A DNA stretch of 64,000 nucleotides from [Mycobacterium] crassicus (GCF_020181615.1 NZ_CP084029.1:513911-577910), one strand, 5' to 3'; shown: positions 8,501 through 18,385, counted from the stretch's first letter. Numbers and translations are program-made. Notes: generated by a model from the sequence alone, not told the origin.

Positions 8501-11500
8501 ATGATGGGTCGGAACAGTCGTCGGGTGGTGGGGACCGCGTCGGTGGTGGGGGCGTTCTTGGCGTTTGGGATGGCGCCGCTGGCGGCCGCGCCGGCCAGCG
8601 CTGATTTCGACGACCTGTTCACCGATCTGTTCGATCCGGCCGCGTGGGGCAACCTGTCGGGGGATTTCGACAGTCTGTTCAGCGGCTCGGCGTGGGATCT
8701 GTCTGGTTCGGCGGATGCTTCCGGGGCCGCGATGGCCCAGATGTGGGACACCATGTTCTACACGCCGTTGCACTCGGCGTTGCAGGACTGGATCGACTCT
8801 GACTTCGGTTCGCAGGTCAACGGTGTGATCAACCAGATGTTCGCCCCGTTCACCGAGGGCTTCTGCGGCATGATCTGCAACGGCGCCGACGGGACCGAGA
8901 CCAGCATCGACGGCCAGACCGGTGGTCTGTGGTTCGGCGACGGCGGTGCCGGCTGGTCCTCGAACCTCGACGGTGTGGCCGGCGGTAACGGTGGGCATGC
9001 CGGCGGTATCGGCGACGGCGGCGCAGGCGGGGTCGGCGGTCTGGGCGCTGACGGCGGCAACGGTGGTCACGGCGGCGAGATGTGGGGCAACGGCGGCGAC
9101 GGCGGCGCCGGCGGCAATGCCACGGCCACGCTGGCCGCGGGCAACGGTGGTAATGGTGGCAGCTCGGGTCAGGCGCAGGACTTCTTCGGCATGGGTGCCC
9201 TCGGTAACGGCGGCGCCGGCGGTGTCGGTGGGGCCGGCTACACCGGTGCGGCCGGTACGTTCGCCAACAACGGTGACGGCAACGGCGGTAACGGCACCAA
9301 CGGTGGCACCGGCGGCAACGGCGGCGCCGGCTCGTCGTTCCTGGGTATGGGCGGCAACGGCGGTACCGGTGGCGCGGCCGGTAACGGCGGGGCTGGTGCG
9401 GCCGGCACCGCTGCGAACGTCAATGGCGGCACTGGCGGCAACGGCGCAGCCCCCGGTACGGGTGGCAAGGGCGGGGCGGGAGCGAGCCTGTTCGGCGGCG
9501 ACGGCAGCGACGGAGCCCTGGGCGGTGGCGGTAACGGCGGTAACGGCGGCGCGGGCTATGACGCCTCGACCGACCCGAACGCGCTGGCCGGTGCCAGCGG
9601 GGGCAACGGTGGCGCCGGTGGCGACGGCGGCGCGTACGGCAACGGTGGCGCCGGCGGCGACGCCGGTAGCGGCGTGGCCGGCGGCAACGGGGTGGCTGGG
9701 ACGTCCGGGGCGCTCGGTACGAATCAGGGTGCTTCCACCCCCGGGCAGGCAGGTGGTGCCGGCGGTACCGGTGGCGCCGGCGGTAACGGCGGCTCGCAGG
9801 CCGGTAACGCGGGCAACGGCGGCAAGGGCGGCAATGGCGCCGACGGTGGTGTCGGCGGCGCCGGCTTCGGCGGGGGCATCGGCGTGCCGGGCAGCCTGGC
9901 CGGCGCAACCGGTAGCGCCGGTGGTGCCGGCGGCGCCGGTGGTTCGGGCGGCGCGGGTGGCTCCGCGGTCCACGGCACCGGCGGTTCCGGCGGCAGCGCC
10001 GGAGTCGGCGGAAACGGCGGCAACGGTGGTGCCGGTGGAGTCCTCAACGACACCGTCAGCACGCCTGATGGCACCGGACCCGGCGGTGACGGTGGTGCCG
10101 GCGGCGCCGGTGGCGACGGCGGTGCGGGCGGGACCGGCGGTGTTGCCGACGGTGTCCGCGGCAACGGCGGGGACGGCGGCAACGGTGGTACCGGCGGCGC
10201 GGTGGCCCAAGGGCAGAATCTGTCGCAGTGGGCGCCGAACGGTCCCGCGCACAGCCCCGGCGGTAACGGTGGTGCCGGCGGCGACGGCGGCCAAGGCCTC
10301 ACGGCGGGCAACGGTGGTAACGGCGGTAATGGCGGCTCTGGAGGTCCCAGCACCCCGGACATCGACGGCGGCGTTCCCGGCGGTGGCGTGAGCGGCGGTG
10401 CCGGCGGTAACGGTGGCGCCGGCGGCAACGGTGGCGCTGCGATCGCGACCGCAGACGGCGGCAACGGGGTTGGCGGTAACGGCGGTGACGGCGGTGACGG
10501 CGGACGCGGTCAGGACGGCGAGTCGGCGGCCGCGCTGAACAGCGCCGCAGCCTTCAACCAGTACGGCAACCAAGACGGCGGCGCCGGAGGAAACGGCGGA
10601 GCCGCGGGGGCCGGCGGTGCTGCCGCTGGACCGGATGGCCACGCGGGTACCGACGGGACCATGGGTAACGGCGGTGCCGGCGGCGACGGCGGCGCGGGCG
10701 CAATCTTCTCCTCCGGGAACTATGGCGGCGCCCATGACGGCGGCAACGGTGGTGCCGGTGGTAGCGGTCTGATCGGTGGGGTCGGCGGTAACGGCGGGGC
10801 CGGCGCCGACGGAACCGCATTCCACGCCGGCGCCACCAACGGCGGCAACGGCGGTGCTAACGGCGCCAGTGCTGACGCGACCTACACCCCGACCACCGGC
10901 GGCAACGGTGGCAACGGTGGCAACGGGTATGACCCGTCCGCCGACGCCAACGCAGCTTCCGGCGTCAGCGGCGGCAGCGGTGGCAACGGCGGTAACGGCG
11001 GCGACTACGGCAACGGCGGTACCGGCGGTAACGGCGGCAGCGGTACCAACGGTGGTGCAGGCCAGAACGGTGGCTCGGGCGGCAGCGGTGGTGCCGGCGG
11101 TAAGGGTGGCACGGAAGCCGGCAACGGTGGCTCCGGCGGCAACGGCGGTATCGGCGCTGACGGTGGCGCGGGCGTGGCGGGCCAGATCACCCCGGCGGTC
11201 CCGAACAGCAACAACCCCGGCGAGTCCACCAGCGGCGGTGTGAGCTTCGCCGACGCCAACGGTCAGGCCGGTGGCGCGGGCGGTGCCGGCGGTAACGCAG
11301 GTGCCGGTGGTGCCGCGCAGGCAGCGGCGGGCAACGGCGGCAATGCCGGCACCGCCGGTAGCGGCGGCAAGGGCGCCGATGGCGGACAGGCCGGCTACAC
11401 CACCGACGACTCGCCTCCGGGTGGGCCGTTCTGGACCGGTAGTGGTGGCGCCGGTGGTAACGGTGGCACCGGTGGTGCCGGGGCGGCCGGAGGTGCCGGT

Positions 11501-12061
11501 GGCGCCAACGGTGCCGCGGGAACCAACAGCGGCGGAGCCGATGGCGGGAATGCGGGCAGCGGCGGCGCCACTGCCACCGCCCCCGCGTTGGACGGCACGC
11601 GGTCCAGCACAATCGCTGCCGACGGCTTGGGCGGGCACGCCGAAGGTGTTGCCGGCACCGGCGGCAAGGGCGGCGACGGCGGAGCCGCCGGGGGCGCCGG
11701 AACCACCGCTGGTAGCGGCGGTAACGGCGGTAACGGCGGGAGCGGTCAGACCGGCTTCATCTCCCAGGGCGGGGCCGGCGGTGACGGCGGTGCCGGTGGT
11801 GCGGCTAATGGCGGCACCCAGGGCGATGGTGGCGTCGGTGGTAACGGTGGCGACGGCGCCGACGCGCTGGCCGGCATGATCTTCGTCGGCGGGAGCTCGG
11901 CGGGTACTGACAGCGCTCCGGCTGTCGGTGGCGCCGGCGGCGACGGGGGTGCCGGCCTGACCGGAGGCGCCGGGGGGAGCGGCGGCACCGGTGGCGCCGG
12001 TCTCAACGGCGGGCCCGGCGCTGCGGACGGCGCCCACGGCACGGCCGGTACGTCGGGTTAG
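8501..12061 (+). CDS. Secreted PGRS-like glycine-rich protein without PE domain (1186 aa)
   Basis: AGGAGG at 8486-8491 fixes the start at ATG 8501 rather than the upstream in-frame GTG 8447. A signal peptide ends near residue 34 (PASA-DFDD). The module [16 protein letters not shown] (35-50), [23 protein letters not shown] (88-98) and CGMIC (122-126) precedes GGxGG repeats that run to the C-terminus. Non-repetitive inserts (for example [24 protein letters not shown]) interrupt them. A block around [16 protein letters not shown] recurs as [16 protein letters not shown] about 1.37 kb later, showing internal duplication. No PE domain; function unknown. Confidence 0.87.
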   Translation: MMGRNSRRVVGTASVVGAFLAFGMAPLAAAPASADFDDLFTDLFDPAAWGNLSGDFDSLFSGSAWDLSGSADASGAAMAQMWDTMFYTPLHSALQDWIDSDFGSQVNGVINQMFAPFTEGFCGMICNGADGTETSIDGQTGGLWFGDGGAGWSSNLDGVAGGNGGHAGGIGDGGAGGVGGLGADGGNGGHGGEMWGNGGDGGAGGNATATLAAGNGGNGGSSGQAQDFFGMGALGNGGAGGVGGAGYTGAAGTFANNGDGNGGNGTNGGTGGNGGAGSSFLGMGGNGGTGGAAGNGGAGAAGTAANVNGGTGGNGAAPGTGGKGGAGASLFGGDGSDGALGGGGNGGNGGAGYDASTDPNALAGASGGNGGAGGDGGAYGNGGAGGDAGSGVAGGNGVAGTSGALGTNQGASTPGQAGGAGGTGGAGGNGGSQAGNAGNGGKGGNGADGGVGGAGFGGGIGVPGSLAGATGSAGGAGGAGGSGGAGGSAVHGTGGSGGSAGVGGNGGNGGAGGVLNDTVSTPDGTGPGGDGGAGGAGGDGGAGGTGGVADGVRGNGGDGGNGGTGGAVAQGQNLSQWAPNGPAHSPGGNGGAGGDGGQGLTAGNGGNGGNGGSGGPSTPDIDGGVPGGGVSGGAGGNGGAGGNGGAAIATADGGNGVGGNGGDGGDGGRGQDGESAAALNSAAAFNQYGNQDGGAGGNGGAAGAGGAAAGPDGHAGTDGTMGNGGAGGDGGAGAIFSSGNYGGAHDGGNGGAGGSGLIGGVGGNGGAGADGTAFHAGATNGGNGGANGASADATYTPTTGGNGGNGGNGYDPSADANAASGVSGGSGGNGGNGGDYGNGGTGGNGGSGTNGGAGQNGGSGGSGGAGGKGGTEAGNGGSGGNGGIGADGGAGVAGQITPAVPNSNNPGESTSGGVSFADANGQAGGAGGAGGNAGAGGAAQAAAGNGGNAGTAGSGGKGADGGQAGYTTDDSPPGGPFWTGSGGAGGNGGTGGAGAAGGAGGANGAAGTNSGGADGGNAGSGGATATAPALDGTRSSTIAADGLGGHAEGVAGTGGKGGDGGAAGGAGTTAGSGGNGGNGGSGQTGFISQGGAGGDGGAGGAANGGTQGDGGVGGNGGDGADALAGMIFVGGSSAGTDSAPAVGGAGGDGGAGLTGGAGGSGGTGGAGLNGGPGAADGAHGTAGTSG

Positions 12062-12085
12062 CCCCGATTCGACAGGCTCGCACAA

Positions 12086-12119
12086 CAGCCCCGCACGGTA
12101 AGTACGCCGTGCGGGGCTG
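12086..12119 (+). terminator. Hairpin terminator after the 1186-aa PGRS gene
   Basis: CAGCCCCGCACGG (12086-12098) pairs perfectly with CCGTGCGGGGCTG (12107-12119) around an 8-nt loop, 24 bp after the stop. Same design as the hairpin at 8205-8239. Confidence 0.78.
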
Positions 12120-12190
12120 CTGCTTTCGGTGTCGATCTGTGACCGCGGCGGGACCGACCCCAACGGCCGCCGGCACGCACACCTACTAAC

Positions 12191-13699
12191 GTGGATGCGG
12201 TGGATTACAAGTCGAAACTGATGCCCGTTCTCGGCGCCGTGCTGCTCGGTGCGATGTTCAGCGGCGGTTGCGCCCGTACGCCGGAGAACACCGAGCAGGC
12301 ACCGGACTCCGCTGCGGCCATCGAGTTCGCCGGCAACCTGCGCGACAAGGTCACCATCGACGCCATGATGACGCACCTGCAGAAGCTGCAGGACATCGCC
12401 AACGCCAACAACAACACCCGAGCCATCGGCACCCCAGGCTATGACGCCAGCGTCGACTACGTGGCCAACACCTTGCGCGAGCACGGGTTCGACGTGCAGA
12501 CCCCGGAGTTCGTCGCCCGGGTGTTCAAATCAGAAAAGGGCTCGGTGCAGCTCGGCGACAAGACCTTCGACGCTCGCGCGCTGCAGTACAGCCTGGGCAC
12601 TCCGCCCGAGGGCGTCACCGGCCCGCTGGTGGCCGCACCGGCCGACGACAGCCCGGGCTGCAGCGCAGAGGACTACGACGGTCTGACGGTCAAGGACGCC
12701 GTCGTGCTGGTGGACCGCGGCACCTGCCCGTTCAAGGAGAAGATGGCCGTCGCCGTCGAGAAGGGCGCGGTGGCGCTGGTCGTCGCCGACAGCGTCGACG
12801 AGGAGAAGATGGGCGGCACGCTGGGGGAGAAGACCGAAGTCAAGATTCCCGTGGTCAGTGTGACCAAGGCCGACGGTGCGGCGCTGCGCGGCGGGCACGG
12901 CACTCTCACCGTCAAACTCGACGCTCACACCGACGACATCCCGTCGCGCAACGTGGTCGCTCAGACCAAGTCCGGCTCGACCGACAACGTGGTCATGCTC
13001 GGTGCCCACCTGGACAGTGTCCCGGAGGGTCCGGGCATCAATGACAACGGCTCCGGCGTGGCTGCGGTACTGGAAACGGCTCTGCAACTGGGTGATTCAC
13101 CCCAGGTGCAGAACGCGGTGCGGTTCGGTTTCTGGGGCGCCGAGGAGATCGGGCTGATCGGCTCGCGGAACTACGTCGAGTCGCTCGACGCCGATCAGCT
13201 CAAGAACATCGCGCTGTACCTGAACTTCGACATGCTCGGCTCGCCGAACCCGGGCTACTTCACCTACGACGGCGACCAGTCGCTGGATGCGGACAAGCGC
13301 GGTCAGCCGGTGGTGCCGGAAGGCTCGGCCGGCATCGAGCGCACCCTGGTGGCTTACCTCAAGTCGGTCGGCAAGGAACCCCGGGACACCTCGTTCGACG
13401 GGCGCTCCGACTACGACGGGTTCACCCAGGCCGGGATTCCCTCCGGTGGATTGTTCTCCGGCGCGGAGGTGAAGAAGTCGGCCGACGAGGCCAAGATCTG
13501 GGGTGGCGCCGCCGAGGAGCCGTTCGACCCGAACTACCACCAGGCCGGCGACAACATCGACAACATCGATCGCGATGAGCTGGCCATCAACGGCCGGGGC
13601 GTGCCCTACGCCGTCGGGCTGTACGCCCAGGATCTCAGCGGCCGCAACGGTGTCCCGATCCGGGAGGATCGCACCCGCCACGTGCTCAGCACGCCCTGA
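12191..13699 (+). CDS. lpqL: Lipoprotein M28-family aminopeptidase LpqL
   Basis: LpqL is a membrane-anchored zinc aminopeptidase. The GTG start gives a signal peptide with lipobox-like FSGGC (Cys27). A PA (protease-associated) domain follows around 130-240 (VLVDRGTCPFKEKM). The M28 zinc core is seen at VVMLGAHLDSV, then GINDNGSGVAAVLE, FWGAEEIGLIGS and YLNFDMLGSPN, with a final zinc ligand region NYHQAGDNID. Length 502 aa fits Rv0418. It sits directly after the PGRS block; the thi-to-lpqL adjacency of M. tuberculosis is interrupted here by that block. Confidence 0.93.
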   Translation: MDAVDYKSKLMPVLGAVLLGAMFSGGCARTPENTEQAPDSAAAIEFAGNLRDKVTIDAMMTHLQKLQDIANANNNTRAIGTPGYDASVDYVANTLREHGFDVQTPEFVARVFKSEKGSVQLGDKTFDARALQYSLGTPPEGVTGPLVAAPADDSPGCSAEDYDGLTVKDAVVLVDRGTCPFKEKMAVAVEKGAVALVVADSVDEEKMGGTLGEKTEVKIPVVSVTKADGAALRGGHGTLTVKLDAHTDDIPSRNVVAQTKSGSTDNVVMLGAHLDSVPEGPGINDNGSGVAAVLETALQLGDSPQVQNAVRFGFWGAEEIGLIGSRNYVESLDADQLKNIALYLNFDMLGSPNPGYFTYDGDQSLDADKRGQPVVPEGSAGIERTLVAYLKSVGKEPRDTSFDGRSDYDGFTQAGIPSGGLFSGAEVKKSADEAKIWGGAAEEPFDPNYHQAGDNIDNIDRDELAINGRGVPYAVGLYAQDLSGRNGVPIREDRTRHVLSTP

Positions 13700-13841
13700 T
13701 CAGTCCGGCGGCCACCCTGCTGGTCGGTCAGGTCGCTGCGGCGAAGCGCAGAAGATCGCTGTATCACCGGAATCGCGCCGATGGCACACCAGGTTTCGCC
13801 GCCGGCGTCGGCCACCCGGTGCGCCGGTCTTCGCCACCACC

Positions 13842-14039
13842 ATGAAGGTGGCCTGGCGAAACATCTTGGCGCAGAACAAGGCCGGCTCCGAGCGTGACGT
13901 CGTGATGGTCGGCACGCACCTGGCCGGCGACACCGTCGAGCACATCAACCGGTGCGCGTTGGCGCTCACCGGTGCCGCAGCCGTGTTCGCTGTGGCTAAC
14001 TACCGCGATGTGCGCCACCGGTTGCCGTTGGGCCCCTGA
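13842..14039 (+). pseudogene. Decayed fragment of a second LpqL-like peptidase
   Basis: The frame from ATG 13842 reads WRNILAQNKAGSERDVVMVG then THLAGD. This aligns with RNVVAQTKSGSTDNVVMLG and AHLDSV of the intact LpqL 143 bp upstream, at the first zinc-binding motif. After it the similarity fades and the frame ends at 14039. Just upstream another frame holds ADGTPGF, possibly the preceding PA-domain edge, so a frameshift is likely. The zinc motif AHLDS has become THLAGD and the rest of the domain is missing. The remaining part of the 13700-14132 gap holds nothing else I recognise. Confidence 0.55.
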
Positions 14040-14132
14040 CCGCCGGAACGGGACCGCCGGCGAGTCACGAAAACGGCGCCGTGTTCGCCGGGCCCCGCGC
14101 TGCGACAGCTAGGGTTCTGTGTTACTAATGCC

Positions 14133-15449
14133 TTGCACGTCGCATGGTGGTTGAGTCGATTCGGGGTGGTTATCACGCTTGGTGCTACGAGCGACCCTGC
14201 AGGTTCTAACGGTTCCCGCATCAAGCGGCGCCCCAAGGACCGCAAGGCGCAGATCACCCGCGCGGCCGCCGAGACCTTCAGTGCGCAGGGCTATACCGCG
14301 GCCAGTATGGAAGCCATAGCCGCCAAGGTGGGAATCTCCGCACCCGCGCTGTATCGGCATTATCCGAACAAATACAAGATGTTCTCCGTCGTCGTCAGCA
14401 TGCTCGGCGACCACCTGACGGAGTCCACCGCGTTCATCGACGATGTGTCCGACGCCGAGATGGCGACGGACGCACGGGCGGTGCTCGACCGCGCGGTCGA
14501 CGCACTCATCGCCTCCGCGATCAGCGACCGAGATGCCAGTGGCCTGTATCGGTGGCAGGACCGCTACCTGCAGCCCGACGACCAGGCTGCGCTGATGGCG
14601 CAGATGCGCAAGGTCAATGTGCGCCTGCAGCGGCCCCTGCTGGCGATGCGCCCAGGGCTGACCGCATCGGAGCGGTGGACCCTGTCGGTAGGTCTGCTCA
14701 GTGTCGCCGGCAGTGTCATCGGACATCGGCTGGAGTTTCCGGACAGCGAGATCAGGCCGCTGCTGATGACCGCGGCGCGGGCCGTAGCCGCAACCGAACT
14801 GCCCAACCCGGACGATGAGATCGAGGTCTTGCGTCCGGCGGTGTGGCGTATCTTCACGCCGTCGGCCGGGCCTTATGAGGCTCTGCTGCACTCGGCGATC
14901 CTGCTTTTCGGTCAGAAGGGCTACGCCGAGACCAGCGTCACTGAGATCGCCGAGGCGGTCGGTGTCCCCGCCTCCGGCGTCTACCGATACTTCTCGAGCA
15001 AGAGCGACATCCTGACAACCGGCCTGCAGCGCGCCATGGATCGATTCGCCGGGGAGATGTCGGCTATCGCCAGCGTGTTCGTCGAGCCCGCCGAGACCCT
15101 GCCCCGGTTGATCGAGGCCTACGTGGCCACCGTGTTCGCCAATCCCGAGCTGACCGCGGTCCACGACAACGAGCGGGTGAACCTTGCGCCCGCCGAGCGG
15201 GAACTGTTGCGGGACTCCGAGCGTGTCTTTACCGACACCTGGGCGAAACCACTGGTGGAGATCCGACCGGAGCTGACGTTGCTGCAGGCGAAGTTCTTGG
15301 TGCACGCCGTGACCGCGGTGGTGGCCGATTTGGGACGGCTGGCTCGTGAACACCAACCGCCCGGTCGCGAGTCCGTCTTCGGTGGTCCGGTGTACGCCCA
15401 GGCGTGCCTGCGCAAGCTGATGGAAGCCGTCCTGTTGGGCACCGATTAA
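14133..15449 (+). CDS. TetR-family regulator with two HTH domains
   Basis: Two complete TetR_N helix-turn-helix domains are present in one chain. The first is near residues 35-82 (ITRAAAETFSAQGYTAASME, then PALYRHYPNK). The second is near 245-292 (SAILLFGQKGYAETSV, then GVYRYFSSKSDIL). Each is followed by a helical ligand-type region. A normal TetR is about 200 aa; this is 438 aa. Start is uncertain: TTG 14133 or GTG 14166, neither with a strong ribosome site. It is convergent with the monooxygenase gene. Targets unknown. Confidence 0.85.
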   Translation: MHVAWWLSRFGVVITLGATSDPAGSNGSRIKRRPKDRKAQITRAAAETFSAQGYTAASMEAIAAKVGISAPALYRHYPNKYKMFSVVVSMLGDHLTESTAFIDDVSDAEMATDARAVLDRAVDALIASAISDRDASGLYRWQDRYLQPDDQAALMAQMRKVNVRLQRPLLAMRPGLTASERWTLSVGLLSVAGSVIGHRLEFPDSEIRPLLMTAARAVAATELPNPDDEIEVLRPAVWRIFTPSAGPYEALLHSAILLFGQKGYAETSVTEIAEAVGVPASGVYRYFSSKSDILTTGLQRAMDRFAGEMSAIASVFVEPAETLPRLIEAYVATVFANPELTAVHDNERVNLAPAERELLRDSERVFTDTWAKPLVEIRPELTLLQAKFLVHAVTAVVADLGRLAREHQPPGRESVFGGPVYAQACLRKLMEAVLLGTD

Positions 15450-15485
15450 AGCTGCCCGACTGACCCGAATCCATCAATCCACGGC

Positions 15486-16970
15486 TCAGCTGATCGCGTA
15501 GTCCTCCAGCGGGAACCGGGAGCCTTCGCGCACCGCGTTGCGCACGGTGGTGGGCCGCAGCAGCGTCGCTTCGCCGCTCGGGTTGAAGTAGTAGGACCGC
15601 GACCCGGTGCAGTTGCCCGCGTAGAAGACCGAGCGGTCCAGTCGCTTGGTCATGTCGTCGAGGAAGCGGGTGTTGGCGGCCTCGGTGACCTCGAAGGTCG
15701 TCGCATCGCGGCGCTTCAGTTCGCTGAAGAGGCGGCCCATGTGCCGCATCTGGTACTCCATCGTGTTGAAGAACGACAGGCCGCAGAACGCGTACGGGCT
15801 GGCCAGACTCAGGAAATTCGGGAATGCCGGAATCGACACACCCTGGTAGGCCTGGAAGCGGTTCTCCCGCCACCACTTTCCGAGGTTGCGCCCGCCCCGG
15901 CCGACGATCTCGATCGCCGGGAAGTTGGCCTCCCACATGTCGAAACCGGTGGCCAGCACCAGCGTGTCGATGGCGCTCTTGCGTCCGTCGAGGGTCACGA
16001 TGCCGTCCGGCTCGATGTGATCGATGCCGGCCGTCTCCAGGTGCACGTGCTTCTTGTTGAAGGTGCGGTAGTAGTCGTTGGACCAGCTGGGCCGCTTGCA
16101 ACCGATGTCGTAGCTCGGGGTCAGCTTGGCCCGCAGGTCCTTGTCGCGGATCGAGATGAACCGGTGGATCTTGCACAGGTCCATTGCGCCGATCGACAGC
16201 CGGCGGAAGTAGGGGAAGTTCAGGATCCCGACAAACGTCATGAACCCGAGCAGGCCGTCGGTCACATACCGCACCGCCCGCTGGGCCAGGGGCACCCGGG
16301 CGAACAGCCGCTGTACGGCCGGCGAGATCCCGAAGTCCAGCTTGGGGGCCACCCAGATCGGCGTGCGCTGATACACCGTCAGGTCGTCGACCGTCTTGGC
16401 CAGCTCCGGGATCAGCTGCACCGCGGTCGCGCCGGTACCGATCAGACCCACCCGGCGGTGGTTGAAGTCGTGGCTGTCGTCCCACGCGGTGGTGTGCACC
16501 ACCTTGCCGGCGAAACTGTCGATGCCGGGGATGTCCGGGGTGTGCGGCTGCGACAGGAACCCGGTCGCGGTGATCAGGTAGCGGGCGCTCAGGGTTGAGC
16601 CGTCGGCCAGGCCGACCTGCCAGCGCTGGGACTCCTCATCCCAGCGAGCACCCTCGACGGTGGTGTTGAAGCGCATGTGGCGGCGCACGTCGTATTTGTC
16701 GGCGACGTGCTCGGCGTAGCCCTTGAGTTCCGAACCGGTGGCGAACAGCCGTGACCAGTGCGGATTGGGCTCGAACCAGTAGGAGTAAGTGGTCGACGGG
16801 ATGTCGACGGCCAGGCCCGGATAGCGGTTGACGTGCCAGGTTCCGCCGAGGTCGTCTTCGCGCTCGAGCACGACGATGTTGTCGTAGCCGAGCTTCTTCA
16901 GCTCGATCGCCGCGCCCATCCCGCCGAAACCCGCACCAACGATGACGACGTCGAACAGCTGCGCACTCAT
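15486..16970 (-). CDS. Flavin monooxygenase, Baeyer-Villiger type
   Basis: The enzyme should use FAD and NADPH to insert oxygen next to a ketone or oxidise a heteroatom. FAD motif GAGFGGMG is at 12-19, the BVMO-type fingerprint FAGKVVHTTAW at 153-163 (consensus FxGxxxHxxxW), and the NADPH Rossmann GTGATAVQ near 178-185. Length 494 aa is typical and is like EtaA-type enzymes of mycobacteria. ATG 16970 is preferred because MSAQLFDVVIVG is the usual start; GTG 16979 adds three residues. Substrate not determinable. Confidence 0.9.
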   Translation of the reverse strand: MSAQLFDVVIVGAGFGGMGAAIELKKLGYDNIVVLEREDDLGGTWHVNRYPGLAVDIPSTTYSYWFEPNPHWSRLFATGSELKGYAEHVADKYDVRRHMRFNTTVEGARWDEESQRWQVGLADGSTLSARYLITATGFLSQPHTPDIPGIDSFAGKVVHTTAWDDSHDFNHRRVGLIGTGATAVQLIPELAKTVDDLTVYQRTPIWVAPKLDFGISPAVQRLFARVPLAQRAVRYVTDGLLGFMTFVGILNFPYFRRLSIGAMDLCKIHRFISIRDKDLRAKLTPSYDIGCKRPSWSNDYYRTFNKKHVHLETAGIDHIEPDGIVTLDGRKSAIDTLVLATGFDMWEANFPAIEIVGRGGRNLGKWWRENRFQAYQGVSIPAFPNFLSLASPYAFCGLSFFNTMEYQMRHMGRLFSELKRRDATTFEVTEAANTRFLDDMTKRLDRSVFYAGNCTGSRSYYFNPSGEATLLRPTTVRNAVREGSRFPLEDYAIS

Positions 16971-17076
16971 GAAAATCACGGTACCTGACCAGCCGGTAAC
17001 AACCGAAGCTCACGGCCGGTCCGGAAGTGGGGAGACAATGGGCAATGTCCACGGTTCACGATTACGGGAGGCAGCC

Positions 17077-17283
17077 ATGACCAGCCGTGATGTCGAAGCC
17101 AGCGACGCCGACCTGGCCGGCCAGGCCATGCCTGTGGCGGGTGGCGAGTCCGACCTTGAGGATGACGTCGAGACGCCGGGCGCCGGCATCTCCCTGGACG
17201 AACACGGCGACCATGCCGACCTCGCCGACGTGGTGGAACAACACCAGGGGGTGCCCTCGATCGAGGACGATTACGACCGGTGA
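17077..17283 (+). CDS. Small acidic protein of unknown function
   Basis: A GGGAGG site lies 5 nt before ATG 17077 and the frame gives 68 residues rich in Asp and Glu (for example SDLEDDVETPG, VPSIEDDYDR). It has no Cys, no membrane segment and no motif I recognise. It may be intrinsically disordered. It sits between the monooxygenase, which is divergent, and the fabH-like gene 93 bp downstream in the same direction. The strong ribosome site is the main reason to accept it as a gene. Confidence 0.65.
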   Translation: MTSRDVEASDADLAGQAMPVAGGESDLEDDVETPGAGISLDEHGDHADLADVVEQHQGVPSIEDDYDR

Positions 17284-17376
17284 GCGTTTGCCGGGGCCCG
17301 TCGGGATAGAGTCCCTATCTGACCCGTCAACCGCCGCAGTTCGTCGGCCGCTGACCCGAGGCTGAAAGAACGTGCC

Positions 17377-18378
17377 TTGAGCGAAATCCGACATCCTGCC
17401 TCAACCCGGCCGGTAGGCCTGCTGAGTGTCGGTGTGTGCCGCCCGCCGCGGGTGGTCACCAACGAAGAGATCTGCCAGAAGATCGACTCCTCCGATGAGT
17501 GGATCTTCTCGCGCACCGGGATCAAGACCCGGCGTTTTGCCGCTGAGGGTGACACCGTGGCCGGGTTGGCCGTCGAGGCAGGCCGCCAGGCATTGACCAA
17601 CGCGGGACTCGATGGTGCCGGCATCGGCGCGGTGATCGTCGCGACCAGCACCAACTTCCGCCAGACCCCGTCGTGTGCACCCGCCGTCGCCGTCGCCCTG
17701 GGTGCTTCGGGCGTGCCGGCGTTCGATGTGGCCACCGGGTGCGCCGGGTTCGGCTACGCGCTGGGGGTGGCCGCCGAGCTGCTGCGCGGCCGAACCATCG
17801 ACACCGCGCTGGTCATCGGCTCCGAAGTGCTTTCGCCGACCATCGACATGGAGGACCGGTCGAACTGCTTCATCTTCGGCGATGGTGCTGGTGCCGTCGT
17901 GATCGGCGAGACGCCCACACACGGCATCGGGTCGACGGTGTGGGGCAGCGACGGCGAGAACTGTGACGCGATCCGTCAGGACATCGACTGGATCAGCTAC
18001 ACCGAGCAATCCGACGGGCCGCGACCCTACCTGCGCATGGACGGCGGCGCGGTATTCCGTTGGGCGGCATTCGAGATGAGCGGTGTCGGCAAGCGTGCCC
18101 TCGCCGCGGCCGGACTGGAACCGCACGACATCGACGTCTTCATTCCGCACCAGGCCAACGCCAGGATCAACGCGCTCATCGCCAAGAGCCTGGAACTGCG
18201 GCCCGACGTCGTCGTCGCCAACGACATCGAGACGACCGGCAACACCTCGGCGGCATCCATACCGCTGGCCATGGAGCAGGTGCTCGCCGGCGGTGCCGCG
18301 AAATCCGGCGATCTGGCTCTGCTGCTCGGATACGGCTCGGGTTTGAGCTACGCGGCCAGTGTGGTCGTCCTGCCCTGA
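17377..18378 (+). CDS. fabH: Beta-ketoacyl-ACP synthase III (FabH-like)
   Basis: KAS III condenses an acyl-CoA with malonyl-ACP; mycobacterial FabH uses long acyl-CoA to link FAS I to FAS II for mycolic acids. The catalytic triad is visible: Cys122 in [10 protein letters not shown], His258 in IPHQANARI, Asn289 in TTGNTSAAS. Length 333 aa. It resembles M. tuberculosis FabH (Rv0533c) throughout, including the opening SVGLLSVG-type strand. The start is TTG 17377. This is not the H37Rv chromosomal position of fabH, so it may be the relocated gene or a second copy. Confidence 0.92.
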   Translation: MSEIRHPASTRPVGLLSVGVCRPPRVVTNEEICQKIDSSDEWIFSRTGIKTRRFAAEGDTVAGLAVEAGRQALTNAGLDGAGIGAVIVATSTNFRQTPSCAPAVAVALGASGVPAFDVATGCAGFGYALGVAAELLRGRTIDTALVIGSEVLSPTIDMEDRSNCFIFGDGAGAVVIGETPTHGIGSTVWGSDGENCDAIRQDIDWISYTEQSDGPRPYLRMDGGAVFRWAAFEMSGVGKRALAAAGLEPHDIDVFIPHQANARINALIAKSLELRPDVVVANDIETTGNTSAASIPLAMEQVLAGGAAKSGDLALLLGYGSGLSYAASVVVLP

Positions 18379-18385
18379 GTCTGCC

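Noticed and set aside
6000..12000. Short-period repeats in the PGRS genes considered as a CRISPR or microsatellite array
   Set aside because: Period is codon-based GGx with variable third positions and unique inserts; no constant repeat with spacers.
8492..12484. A 1330-codon open frame on the minus strand opposite the 1186-aa PGRS gene
   Set aside because: GGN codons give open antisense frames of Thr/Ala/Val; there is no ribosome site, signal peptide or coherent domain, and the plus-strand product has a signal peptide and conserved module.
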